DNA of 64,000 bases from Marthasterias glacialis. Lineage: Eukaryota > Echinodermata > Asteroidea > Forcipulatida > Asteriidae. The position numbers were made by a program, and so were the translations under genes. Under the pieces are notes generated by a model. It was not told where the DNA came from. It worked only from the letters and a program-made list of their open reading frames with translations, and did not search any database. Shown in pieces: positions 10,985 to 22,590 of the stretch. Each line of letters opens with the position of its first letter. Position 1 is the first letter of the stretch. The stretch is taken from assembly GCA_911728455.2 (NCBI GenBank), contig OU452223.1, positions 15,809,302 through 15,873,301 on the forward strand, given 5' to 3'.

Positions 10985-13900
10985 CAAATCTTCCGGTAAA
11001 CTAACACGCAAGCTATGATACAGCAGGCACTCAGTTGATGCATGCTGGACTTGAAGTTTCAATCTGAACAATTTATAAGCTATGCCGATAAAACCTCCAG
11101 AGCGGTCGCTGTATTAAGAGGTCCTTGGTCGTTCAAGTCACAGAAAATGATGGAAGAAGCAAAACGAGTTTTTGAAAACGTTATCTGTGTTTGCAGCTGG
11201 TATACCTGCGGTGCTTTCGAGCGAAATGAGGAACAGCCATTCCCTTTATCCACTCCGTTGATGCAGCGCAGTAAACAGTTTATGGAGATATATACGTAGC
11301 TTACCTCCCGGTTTCTTATTGATATAAGATTGATCCTCAAACTTTTCCTCAGACCCAGAGTTTAAAATGTTCCAATGAAGAAGTTGTCCATATTTTTTTA
11401 GCGGGGCTGATGTTAATAATGTCGATTTCATACACAAAAACATCATCAATCAGCTATGACTTTATAAAACATCCAAACGAGAACAGCGAATGGTCAAAGG
11501 CCGTAAAAGTTACATTTTCAGAAATCTTAGTCCACTGATGAGACACTTCCTCGTTCTGTTTATTACAGCCAAGTCACGATGGCAGAAATAAACTAATCTG
11601 TGGATGAACGTTTATCGGCAGTAGGACGAGTTACACAGATGACAGAAGTTGCTTTATAGTGATTGAGATTAAAACCTGCTGATCTGCTTATCATTTTGAT
11701 CCAGATTTAGTCCACGGTGGATCCCGATTTGAAACCTCCACTGTGGAAAATTGCGTTGAAACTGATTGCCTGGTTTTCACAAGACACGGATTAAAATCTC
11801 ACACCGATAATTGTTATTTTACTGGACTATACCATGGACTTTACACGGTCTTCTGTAGTGTCTGTGAGCCACTTTCTGGCGTTCGGTGAAATGTCGATTT
11901 CTCAGTTCATAATGATTGACGTTGATCAACCCTACTTCCTCAAGTTGTATCCAAAGAGGTCTTTCTCACGTAAAAGTGAGATGGCGCCCTTGATGTGGAG
12001 CTTGTCTATTAGATCCTTAGCTGATTAAAACCACCCCGAAGGCTGCCTCCATGATTATACAATTTCCCGACGTAAATACATTACCAATCTGCTTAATAAT
12101 CCCTAGCTTGATGAGCAGGATAGAGTGAGGAAGGTCGAGATGTCATACTCACACAACATGGGGCATCAATGAACCCCCGTCTTGTAATCTCAGGCTTATA
12201 CGGTGGTCCAATCCGCTTTGGCATGTCTGTCATCGATTTTTTCTTTCTTTTTTCAACACGGTGTCATCCCCTGGAACCCAACTCCGTGAAATCAAGAACA
12301 CAAGGGTAAAGCTTGGCATTATTATTTCCGTCAAACCATAGTGGTGCTCTCGTCTTCACAATTATAGCGAGCATCAACCTCCATGCATGGAACAGTCGTC
12401 TGGTGAGCAATAAACTGCGTGGGAAGAAGAAAAAAAAAATGCAACGATAGTATACAGTTCTTAGGTATTATCTTCATCTGCAGACTGTACCGTACCCCCT
12501 CCCCCCCCAAAAAAAAAAAAAAAAAAAAAAAAAAAACACACACACAACACAAAACAAAACACAACAACAACAATAACACGTGAAATAAAAACATGTTCAG
12601 TTTTTTTTGTCGTAATTTAAGATGTTGTAACAATACGGGTTCATGTGGTACATGTGAAGTGTTTGTACCTGGGGGAAGATTTTTCTTTCCCCGTCCTCCA
12701 ATGCATGCCCCCGGTTCTTAATACGCGCGCGCTCTTGTCAAAGCGCTCTCAGACAAAAGCAATTATCATCGCAATCGGTATTTGAAATTTATAATGTTCC
12801 CTTTATTCTCATTCTAAGCTACAGCACCGAACGTTTCATAATAAAGAATGGGATCATCAGGGTGATTATAGGAAGCGTTCATTCAAACCATACCGGGTTA
12901 ACTGCATATCTTCAAAGGAAGTCAGCGAAAAATGAAAAAACAATCAACTTGAACTCAACACGATGGTGTTATGATGCATGCATTGACTGCCAGCCACGTA
13001 GAAAACCAACAATATATCAAGGTTTTTTTATAGAAAGTAAAACGTCAGTTTATTTACCCTATTCTCACCAATAAAATACCAGTTTACTTATACTTTTTAT
13101 GTGTGTCACAGAAGTTCGAACGTTTTGTTTCGTTGATAGCCAACATCGCATTGACGTCACTGAAATAATTATTGCTAGGTTACGTTGGATATCCAGAGGC
13201 GCAACAGACTACACAGATAAAAAATTAAAAGGACACCATTCACAACTTGCGTTTTAATGCCTGGCCTCTATGCGGGTATACTCTACAGTGACCGGAAAGT
13301 AACCTTTCACATGGCTTGTACATTTTCAATTTATAAAAGTCTGTCAAAGCATGGAGGTACTTCCATAACAGTAAACCAGAATTTTGACATTTTGGGGCTA
13401 CGTATAATACATTTTAACAAACGACGAAAAGTTTACAGTAAAAGAATGTCCTAATAATGAACCCATAACGTAATATTGCTTTCAAGAAAAAAAAGGGGGG
13501 GGGGAAAGAGAGGAGGAAATAAACTTGCACAAATGATGGTGTTTGGTCTCAGCGCTGAGAAATTCCTTACGTCTCGTTTAATTCACCAGGCCAGGATCAA
13601 TTAAGCAGAATCATTGAGCAATCTACCGGATATGCTTGTCATCTAATTAGTTATCATCCTTTGCTAATTGACAAAAACATAAACATCTTCTTTCGGGTAA
13701 TTAGTACCGCTTCGTTTATTTACAAAAGTAAACACGCGGTTGGTTTATGGTTGGACAAGTTAATCGGTGGAATGAGCCTGATCGAACACCGAAGACGTTG
13801 TTTTGTCATGTTTTCTTTGCACGATTCGCATAAATGCATACAATGTCCTCATTGTGTGTGAAAGCTCGTTGATCGATGAGCTAAAATTATACTTAATCAT

Positions 13901-14028
13901 GTGAGCCTGAAAAGGGGAAGAATTACTTACAATTAAACACTGACCAAGGGCTGTTGTTTTATTTCAACCAAATTCATGTCCATCGTGGGAATTTTTTACA
14001 ACAAAAAACAATTTCTCGCGTTATACAA
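10985..14028. other. FJX1 upstream region, no other gene seen
   Basis: Expected to hold the FJX1 5' UTR and promoter, on the minus strand. A TATAAA word on the minus strand lies at 11073-11078, about 90 nt before the first ATG, and could be a core promoter element. Low-complexity C/A/CA tracts lie at 12497-12545. Otherwise AT-rich with no supported features. Confidence 0.4.
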
Positions 14029-14430
14029 CATAGACACTCATTACTCACCAGAAGGCAAATCTCGAAATGTCCCAAATAGAAGTCACATCTCTATGTATCA
14101 TTTTATGCAGTATATCAGCAAAAAGTAGGTATTTTGGGTTACACAATGGTGGGTAATACCTAGGAGGAAGACAACAGATGGTGACATTAACTTCATTAAC
14201 TTGAGTGTGTGCGCATGGAGAAAGACCAAGTCCAGTTCACAAGGTATCTCCTTCAATACATTGTAGGTTCTAGAGCATGCACCAACTGTACGTTAACAAG
14301 TAAATAAATCACGTATAGGGAAAGTTAGAGGTTCACCACCTGCATATAGTTGTGACTACTCTATGATACATAGAGTTGTGACTTCAGGACATTTCGAGAT
14401 TTGCTTGCTGGTGAGTAATGAGTGTCTATG
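14029..14430. mobile_element. 0.4-kb MITE with about 70-bp terminal inverted repeats
   Basis: CATAGACACTCATTACTCAC (14029-14048) reappears as its complement at 14411-14430. The match continues inward through TCTCGAAATGTCC, GAAGTCACA and CTCTATGTATCAT with a small gap. No open reading frame of note lies inside. Confidence 0.8.
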
Positions 14431-14546
14431 CACGTTTAAGAAAAAAAAACCAATAACTGTGTACGGTGAGAACAACACTGTAAAGATACAGTGTACGTGT
14501 CAATGATAGTTTACGATATCACAACATCAGAGTGCACACACCACCG

Positions 14547-14623
14547 AAAAACCACATCTACCCTTTACTTTGGATGAACGGAAGTCCCTTCATTCATCCA
14601 AAGTAAAGGGTAGATGGGTTTTT
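14547..14623. repeat. Perfect-stem palindrome (about 30-bp arms)
   Basis: CATCTACCCTTTACTTTGG and its complement face each other across about a 12-nt spacer; the arms extend into AAAAACC/GGTTTTT with one slipped base. Confidence 0.85.
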
Positions 14624-14624
14624 A

Positions 14625-14764
14625 GAAAACATCTGCCATGGTCATTCTAGAAGAGTTTGATTCAGCCAACTGCAACAACCTCGTTGTTCATGATTTTACA
14701 AGCAACGAGGTTGTTGCAGTTGGCTAAATCAAACTCTTCTAGAATGACCATGGCAGATGTTTTC
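14625..14764. repeat. Long near-perfect hairpin: 62-nt arms, 16-nt loop
   Basis: The left arm 14625-14686 begins GAAAACATCTGCCATGG and the right arm 14703-14764 is its reverse complement with a single mismatch (C/T in GATTCAGCC versus GATTTAGCC). Such identity implies a recent origin or gene conversion. Transcription would make a double-stranded RNA. It is most likely a young MITE, but a small-RNA hairpin locus is possible. Confidence 0.9.
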
Positions 14765-17700
14765 CATTGTTTTTCCTGTTTGCAGTATGCCTATTAGCTA
14801 ATAAGTGAAAATGAATACTCACTATTATTCAGTTACTCCATCCTCCCGTGCTATAGTGATTAATCCAAACCAATATGGCCACCGAAAAGCAGGCTGCATT
14901 TTCCGGGGATAATGTGTGTGTTTTCATCCAAACTACGACGAAGAAATACAAACTTTAGTCCAGCACACATCTTAACCCGTTCTTGTTGTGTTTCTTCGAA
15001 GATCTGGCCCGAACTCAATGGCTCACGGCGTGAAATTGTTTCGCCTGCTCCCTTCGCGATATGTACCGATTTGTCGAGCAGAACACGCAAATTGTGGAAG
15101 CCTTTTTAAATAAAAGGATCCCTTTTGACAAGAAATAGATAAATCATCGATGCATGGAATATAGAGATTTAAAAAAAAAATCTAAATTTTCCAGCCTTCG
15201 TGAAGAGCGAGTATCAGACAATGATATTGAAGCTAGTCATGTTTGCTCTTATCCGTTGTAATGTAAATTAGTACAGTGACGATCATTAGCTTTATGAGCA
15301 CATTGATTAGTGTTGTTATTGTCTAGCGCCATCTAGGGGTCGTCTTCAAAAGCAACGGCCAGGCATATAGAAAGTTGTGTTACGTGAGAGGAAACAATAG
15401 AAAATATCTGGTAACCTTAAAACGCTCTACCATGACGGCTCCACGAACTCATCGAGAAAGTAATAGGCCATTAATATTTTGAAGAGAAACCTGTAAACAG
15501 TCATTCTAAAGCCTTACCAAACACGGGCTCTCTTTGAATGTACTCTTGGTATAACCCATCCACTCAAGAGATGTTTTGAGGTCTTTTCTAAGAATTATTG
15601 TTGTTGAAAATTCTACACTTTGTAATTGAAGAACTTCCAATTAGTATAAATCAATTGAGTGGGACCTTTTCGCCTAAGTTCACCCATTCAACCATCTGCA
15701 TTTTTGCAAGAAGGTTAACTGTGTACCTGGATAATCCCGGGGGAAGCATGAACAAAAACACTCTTGTTCTTAAAAGGGAAACCCCGCTGCCTGGTGCTGC
15801 CTCGCGGATCTTTAATCTGACTTCAGATACAATGGAGAGATCCCCGCCAAACATTTTCACCTATTGTGCGTCAAACAAACAACTACAAGGCTCAGCCGTG
15901 TCGTCCATTCTACTCGGAGTGCGTTCAATAATGCTGGGATAGCATCTGCCCACGGGCGTGATTGGCTGATCACCAAAAAAACAGACGTCTGTTTGAAGTA
16001 CAATTATAATTATTATTATTTTATTATTATTAGTTACTTCGTAAAAGGCGTTGTTTAGCGTAAGTTTGGACTATTCGATTTAAACAACATTCAACACTGA
16101 ATTTTTAAATTCTTAATATTATTTATTAATCGGAACCCGTCTACTTGCAACAAACTTGGCATTGGAAATACATTGTTTGTTTTTAATGTTCAAAAATGCT
16201 GAGGCAGTGGTATTGATAATGCCATAGGAAGGAACTTCCATGATAATGCTTAGTAGTGAGCGTAGAGGAAACCTCGCCGAAGACTATAAACGCTGTCATT
16301 GAGTTTTCTACATGTCAAGATCTTCAACAACAGAGGGCGCAACAGTGGGCGCACAGTTTTCTGTGCGAGAGTGATGCATCACTTTTTACTGGTAATAATT
16401 TCGTGACTAACTCTAGGGGCCGCACCACACCCATTTAATAAGATCCCCATTACCTCATACCAACCAAAACTTAATCCTAAATAAAATAATAAAAAAATAC
16501 TCGAAAATATAAATCATCCTTTTGAAATGACAAACCTAAATATCTTTTTCATTTATGGGGGAGAATGGGATACGTTCTTTCAGCTATGATCCATTCAAAA
16601 TGATCATACCCTTGATGAGAAAACAGGCAAGATTCCATTCTGGAATACTGTCTTTATAATTGTGAGAAAATTGGAGTGCGGTGCCACAAACTAGAAGTCA
16701 TGTTAATTAATTAAACCCCTTGGTACAATTGGAACAATTACAATATTATGTATTGTAACAATCTCTTGAAAAACAATGGCTTTCAAAACTTTTGATTTGT
16801 AGCATAGCTGAAGGAGCCTCTAAAATATTAGAGGCTTGGCTCGAGAATTAGTCACGTTAGTGTGGTATATTCTTTGATTTTTGGATCGGTGGGATGGGCA
16901 CTGGTCCGCAAAAAGAAGATGAACAACCTAAAAAAAGTGACTGGAGTGCGCCCTCTGTCGAGAGTACCTGATGATCAGGTAAAGAACTTCGCTCGGACCC
17001 CAATCATATCGGTAAAGGCGATGATGGGGACGAGCGATATACCATGACCGATATGTGGCAGAGGGAGCCTCCCCCCAAATGTTCCCATTCTCTAACACAC
17101 TCTTCCCCTCTTGTACAGAAGCACCCCCCTAAACTCCTCAAAAGAATTCCAGAGATTTCCAGAACACAACGAAGACACAATTCCTAGGAGGGGGTACACC
17201 CTCTCACATATCGAGCATATGACGAGCGAAGTTAAGATCACGGACAAGGACCAGAAAATAACTTTACCAAATCAATCATTGTATCCCATGCATAGAACCA
17301 CTCATCAAAAGTTATAATTTTAATACTATCCACTAGCATGCCCACACATGTCATTGATTCCAATTATCTTCTCTTTATCAATGGTTTTCAACGAGTATGT
17401 TTATTCAGACATTAAAATGTCCAAGTCTAGCCAGTGTACAAATATTACTGAATTGAGTTACATACTCTCATACCCCCACCCCACCCCACCCCCAAAAAAG
17501 GGAATACACCCAGACACTAAAATCAGTCAACACAGGCTTTGGTGTGTTATGCCCTTCCAGTATGGTTAAACCAATACCATATAGGGGCGGGGATTGATGA
17601 AAATATTGGGGAGAGTCATTGTGTTTATTTGCAATATTTGTTTCCGTTTGGTTGGTGATGGCTGATGGAGGGAAATATTTGGGTAGGAGTGAGGATAAGA

Positions 17701-19009
17701 AGTTGATCCCACTTCGTTTCTGTTCCCACGTCTTGATCGAACGATAGGAAAGAGCCGCTCGCCGCCCCTTTTTTATACCTACTGGGATTTAAATCAATCA
17801 GTCATTGGACGTTTTCAAGGAGTATTTTATATGGGGTGGAAACATTCGTTGTCAAAAATAAACTAATCGAATGTAGTTATAAAATCTTTTTATGATACCG
17901 AGCTGATGAAATCTTATTACATTTTATATCAGTATATTAAATTACTATGATTGTTTTGAAGGCTGACTTTCTTAAAAATATAGATACTAAACAATATATT
18001 TGTAGACCACCCTAAAATTATAATAGACGATCCCAGTGCGAAACCACCGAATACGCTGAACATTAAAGCATGGCGTTTTATATGGTGTAATGTACGACTT
18101 ACGTGTGTGCATTGAATAGCACGGGCCCTTCGCCCGCAATCTTCAAGTGTCATCCACCCAAATCTAGGCATGATGTAAGTGAAATAGAAACCCGGAACTA
18201 CCATTTTTTTGCAGCAGATTTTACCGGAATGATCTGAAAGAATACATTGACTAACACCCAGCTGATTTATAAAGGAGCTTTTGGAGGGGGAAACCATGCC
18301 TCTACCGTTTGATTTGGACAGGCGATGGGGCTCCGATAGAAGGTTGGTGGGTTTGTTTTGTTTGGCGTTCACTGCACACACGTTGCTGCGATTGTGTTTG
18401 CACAAACTGTGGAGCAATCTGTTTTTACTTGTGCCAGCGCCGTGCTCAATGTAGGTCGATTATTGCCATAATTCCCACCACAGTCGATAGTGTGTGTGTT
18501 TTCTTGCTCAAACCCGTGTCCTAGATCCCCATAGAATTTTAGATTTGGGACAAGTGGTCTTTTAATTAAATCTTTCTGAACTAAATTCGGAGTTGGGAGG
18601 GGTTTCTCATGTGGGGGAGGGGCAAGGTCAGGGGAAGTAATTTGATCAATTCATGACATTCCCATTATTAGGAATGTGATTCAGATTTGGCAGAATCTAA
18701 TTTTAGAACTGGTAACAATGCCGCATTTGCCTGCAACGTTTCACTAGTTATTATCAAAACTATATTCAAATCTTGGTGAGTGACTGTTTTTGGTAATGTG
18801 GTGAGTGAACATTATTTCTGTAGAATTGTTTACATGGGCCCATACAGTGATAGTGTATTGTATTTGTTGTGTCTATTTTAAAGCTGGATGGTTTACCAAG
18901 GAGGAACGTTGTTGGAGTTCACGCATAATATTTAGTTAATACCCCAGTTCATTTTTGAGTTTAAATATCAAGTATGGTACATATCAGGCTTGATTTCTTC
19001 ATTTTTGAA
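14765..19009. other. Gene-free stretch
   Basis: No supported gene. Contains an ATT microsatellite around 16000-16031, CTCF-core-like words at 16331-16340 and 16948-16957, and a C-rich run near 17470. A 162-residue minus-strand open frame at 17929-18417 has no family resemblance and is not called. Confidence 0.45.
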
Positions 19010-19155
19010 AGGGCTAGGGCACCAAGACATTTTCTTCTTGGGCACCTCTATGAGGAAATTATGAGTTTCTATTGTAATATTTCAAGGGCACCAAGGCAAT
19101 GACCAGGGGCAATGGAGGCAATTGTCTCCCTTGCCTCCGTAATATAACAGGCCTG
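19010..19155 (+). repeat. Interspersed repeat family R1, copy 1
   Basis: Marker blocks in order: GGGCACCTCTATGAGG, TTTCTATT, TTTCAAGGGCACCAAGGC, AATGACCAGGGGCA, TGGAGGCAATTG, GCCTCCGT. The same blocks recur at 37345-37495, 42112-42260 (inverted), 49225-49330, 50983-51120, and around 54160-54510; a partial copy is near 26035-26100. Confidence 0.75.
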
Positions 19156-20280
19156 TTTAATTTAACCGTTTGTGTTTGTGCATTTTTTCTTGCATTGTAT
19201 TTGTAAATAGCAACAACATGTTAAGTAGGCCTATGGCTCAACATTTTTACGGCAACACCTTTATTTTTACTTTGACCTCGCCCATTTGAATCAGGTATTT
19301 CAACAAAAGCTTGACATAATAAAGATGATGATAATAAGTCATGATTTATAAATTGCCCAAGTGCCCAAATTCAATGAGAAAAATATTTCAAAATTGGTCA
19401 CGACCACAATCTCCGATTCCAGCTGCGTATAGTCGGGTAAGACTCAAAGTTGTTCCTAGTGCAAACTAAGCAAAAATAATTCAATTCTGTCTTTAAAAAT
19501 GTTCCGGATTTAAATACATCAGTTATTTCTGAACGTTGCCGTAAAAAACATCCCTTGCAACCTTGCCCCCCAAAAAAAAATAAATGGTCTGAGTGAAGAG
19601 GTGAGTCAATCAATAGGCCCTATCCGACGTTTTAAAATTTGACCAAATTTTATAACATTGTTATTTAGTATTTGGAGGATTTCTCTGTAGATTCCACCGT
19701 GTTGGGCGTTGGTCTGTACAGAGGATTTATCCGATATTCTGGAATGGATGTCAGCGTAATGTGAATGCAAGGAAATGAATGTCAAAGGTCGACATTGATC
19801 CGTTTGAGCTGTGTGGACTATGAGTCGCCAGAGCAAGCGATCAAAAAAAAGGGAAAAAATAAATGAAAGATAAAAGACCCTTGCAGTTGAAAGGACCTTG
19901 TCATGATTAGGTGAATTTTTGTCTCTGAGGTCTATCATGCTTCGGTTGATTATTAAACAGCTCCCTTTTGCCAATGGAGTAAATTTATCAACCACTGGTG
20001 CTTCATTTTGGAGGTCACAGTTGTCACTTGAATTTGTTCATCTGCTTGCATTTCAAGCAGCGCTGTGTTTTGAATTATCTTTGACGTTTTATGTTGATGT
20101 AGCACATGTCTTTTGTTAGATTTTATCCCCCACCACCATGGAAAAATTGTAATGAAGAATCCCAAGTGATGAATATTATACAAGGTGTTGAAAAAAAAAC
20201 TGGGGCTGGGAGTTGGAAGTAGGGATCGATTTGGAATCTATCTAAAATTTATTTGTATTTAAAGGGAAAGTAGTCATGTT

Positions 20281-20328
20281 TTTTTTTCTTCTTCTTTTTT
20301 TCTTCTTTTTTTTTTTTTGGGGGGGGGG
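20281..20328. repeat. T-rich then G-rich low-complexity tract
   Basis: About 40 bases of T with scattered C pass into a run of nine or more G. Confidence 0.9.
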
Positions 20329-20659
20329 CAGATAAATCTCCACCTTCTAGTTCTCAATAACTACACCGCATTATAAACAACCTGCAAACATTTTGTCCAA
20401 TTTGATAATCATATTTGAGAGAAAACAATTAACAACAGTTTGTGTATCTTTGGGGATTTTGCGCATATTTAGCAACCGTTTCAATTGCAGCAATAATCAA
20501 CAGTGATTGATGGGTTTTTAGATGCTATAATTTCCTTGACTCAAATGACAGTATTTTGGATGGAAAGATTTCTCCAAAGGATTGGTACTGTTATAAACTT
20601 GATATAATTGCCGATAACGCTGTATTTTGTTGAGTCCGAATGGCGTGTACACACACAAA

Positions 20660-21150
20660 CAATTTCCGAGCCAGCGTGACGCGGGTTTTGTAATTTCATG
20701 TAAAATTCCAAGCCTGGAACAAAGGTCTCCCGGACAATCCACTGCTGAGTGTGCACAGAGCTTGCACATGCTGTGCAACGCTTTGTTTCACCCACACAAA
20801 CAGGACAGATGGTACTGATTATTTTGCTGATTTTTGGCTACTGTGCAGGGGTTGTGTAATCACTGATTCAAGACCTTTGTCCTTTTGTTCCAAGAAGACA
20901 TCGAGAGGCTTCTACTATTGTTCAATGTTGAAGTGAACCAGGTTTCCAGCCTTGATTACGGATTTGCAAACAATCCTCGGCCGAAGCTCACTGCCGAGGT
21001 TTTGCCTTTCACTCAGGGTGCATGAATTTGACATTTCCTCGTTAGAGAAAACACAAAACAAGGTGCTTCAAAAAATAATCTCTGTTCTCTTGGCTTTGTC
21101 AAGTCAAGGTGTCTTTGTGCCAGCGGTACTCTCAAAGAAAAATGATTTCA
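20660..21150 (+). repeat. Old direct duplication, copy A
   Basis: Aligns along its length with 24665-25110. Shared blocks in order include GGAACAAAGGT, GCTTTGTTTCACC, GGACAGAT, GACATC, GAGGCTTC, CCGAGGTTTTGC and TTTGTGCCAGC, with intervening drift. The last block can be read as LALSSQGVFVPAVLSK here and LALLSQGFFVPAVFSK in copy B, with several of the changes at third positions, but the copies break frame elsewhere, so coding status is doubtful. It may be an old mobile repeat or a local duplication. Confidence 0.6.
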
Positions 21151-21721
21151 TCAATTCCAAGAAAACAATCTTGTAAGACTGGACAGGAGAAAATGGAAGA
21201 TTCCAGGCAGCAACCAGTTCAGTTTTTCTGTTAATATTTTAATGTGTGCCATGTTTGGTCAATTTCTTTTGCAGAGATTGCACATTTCAATAACAAGGAT
21301 GTTTTTTTCTGAACACCAAAGGTCATGGGTCTGAGTCCACTCTGAGGCACTCTGATTTCTAGGGGCTCAGTAGAGCTCTGAGTAGATAGTGCTTTACATC
21401 ACTCATCAGTCTAGGGCAATATTTAGTTACAAGACTGAACTGCACTGAGTGAAAGCTCACCTTCATCTTCATCTTCATTGATTTATTCAGCAAAATATCT
21501 TTTGTACATCACAACATGGAGGATTGGTTCCTTCTTCCATGATCACACTAACTAATTTCATTGCAGGAACGGCGTTCATTTGAACGCTTATCTTTTTAAG
21601 TGTGAGTCGTGAAAAATAATAGTTGTTGTCAGTCATATAAATCATCCCTTTAAATTTAACTTTGTCAAAATACCGAAGACTATTTTGATGAATGGCCCGA
21701 AGAAGCAGTTTCTTCGGCTTG

Positions 21722-21978
21722 TTTCAAACGTGGCGCTCTTGCAGTGTCAAATTCAAATCATTTGAGTCTTGCAATAGTGCGGCATTGGCGCGGCAGTGGT
21801 TTCAAACGTAGTGCTTCTGCTGATTTTTGCCATTATAGGAATGCAGGGCCTGTCCAGCCAAGGTCGAGCTAAGCCTCCGCTGCGCCGAATTACAAAAGCG
21901 GATTCAAACGTCGCGCTCCTGCCGTGTCGAATCGAGAAATAAATTAAATAGTTGAATTCGACACGGCAAAGGCGTGAC
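21722..21978. repeat. Triplicated TTCAAACGT..GCGCT repeat with inverted end
   Basis: TTTCAAACGTGGCGCTCTTGC (21722-), TTTCAAACGTAGTGCTTCTGC (21802-) and TTCAAACGTCGCGCTCCTGC (21902-) are direct copies 80-100 bp apart; GAATTCGACACGGCA at about 21953 is inverted to CCGTGTCGAATC at about 21921. This looks like a compound MITE. Confidence 0.6.
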
Positions 21979-22590
21979 ATTTAAAAAGGGCCTTTTTCTC
22001 CTAGTTCTCTCTTCTGAGAAGGGGGTGCACCTGTATCTCCAGCCCACCACACTGGCTCCCTGGGCAGACATAACAGGCAAATTACTTGCCCTGTCACCCT
22101 GTTGATTACCCACCATTTAGAGGACAGTGCACCCAATGATTTAGGTATCCATGCAGCTAATAATCCTCTTCTCTTGCATTGTGCGCCCAAGGTTTGCCTA
22201 TTCAGACTGGGGTGGCTTTTGTCTGGGCATGAATAATAACCCATTGTACTCCCCCTGGGAACCTTGTTTGGGTTCCTTTTCTCTGTGATTGAGGTCACAC
22301 AAGCCCAGGAAGTTTGGGACATGTGTCTTTCCTATAATTTTAGAGTAGAATGGTCTATGGCTGGTTTGTAGGAAAACAGAAACATTGTTTATTTTTGTTT
22401 TAAATTGTATTGTGCTGATGCCCTTGCAGTTATTTTTGAATATAAAGGAGTGACACTTTGCTGTTCTTTTTCCTGAAGTGCGTTATGTTTTGGAACTTTC
22501 CCACAGTAGACATTCTATGATGAATATTTTATGAATGTCAGTGGGACTCATTAATGTGATAAATAATGAGATGACACACGCAAATCATTA

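Noticed and set aside
11042-11299. Open frame upstream of FJX1
   Set aside because: Overlaps the likely FJX1 promoter/5' UTR and has no family resemblance.
17929-18417. 162-codon minus-strand open frame with a hydrophobic stretch
   Set aside because: No family resemblance and no splice or start support; length is within chance for 64 kb.
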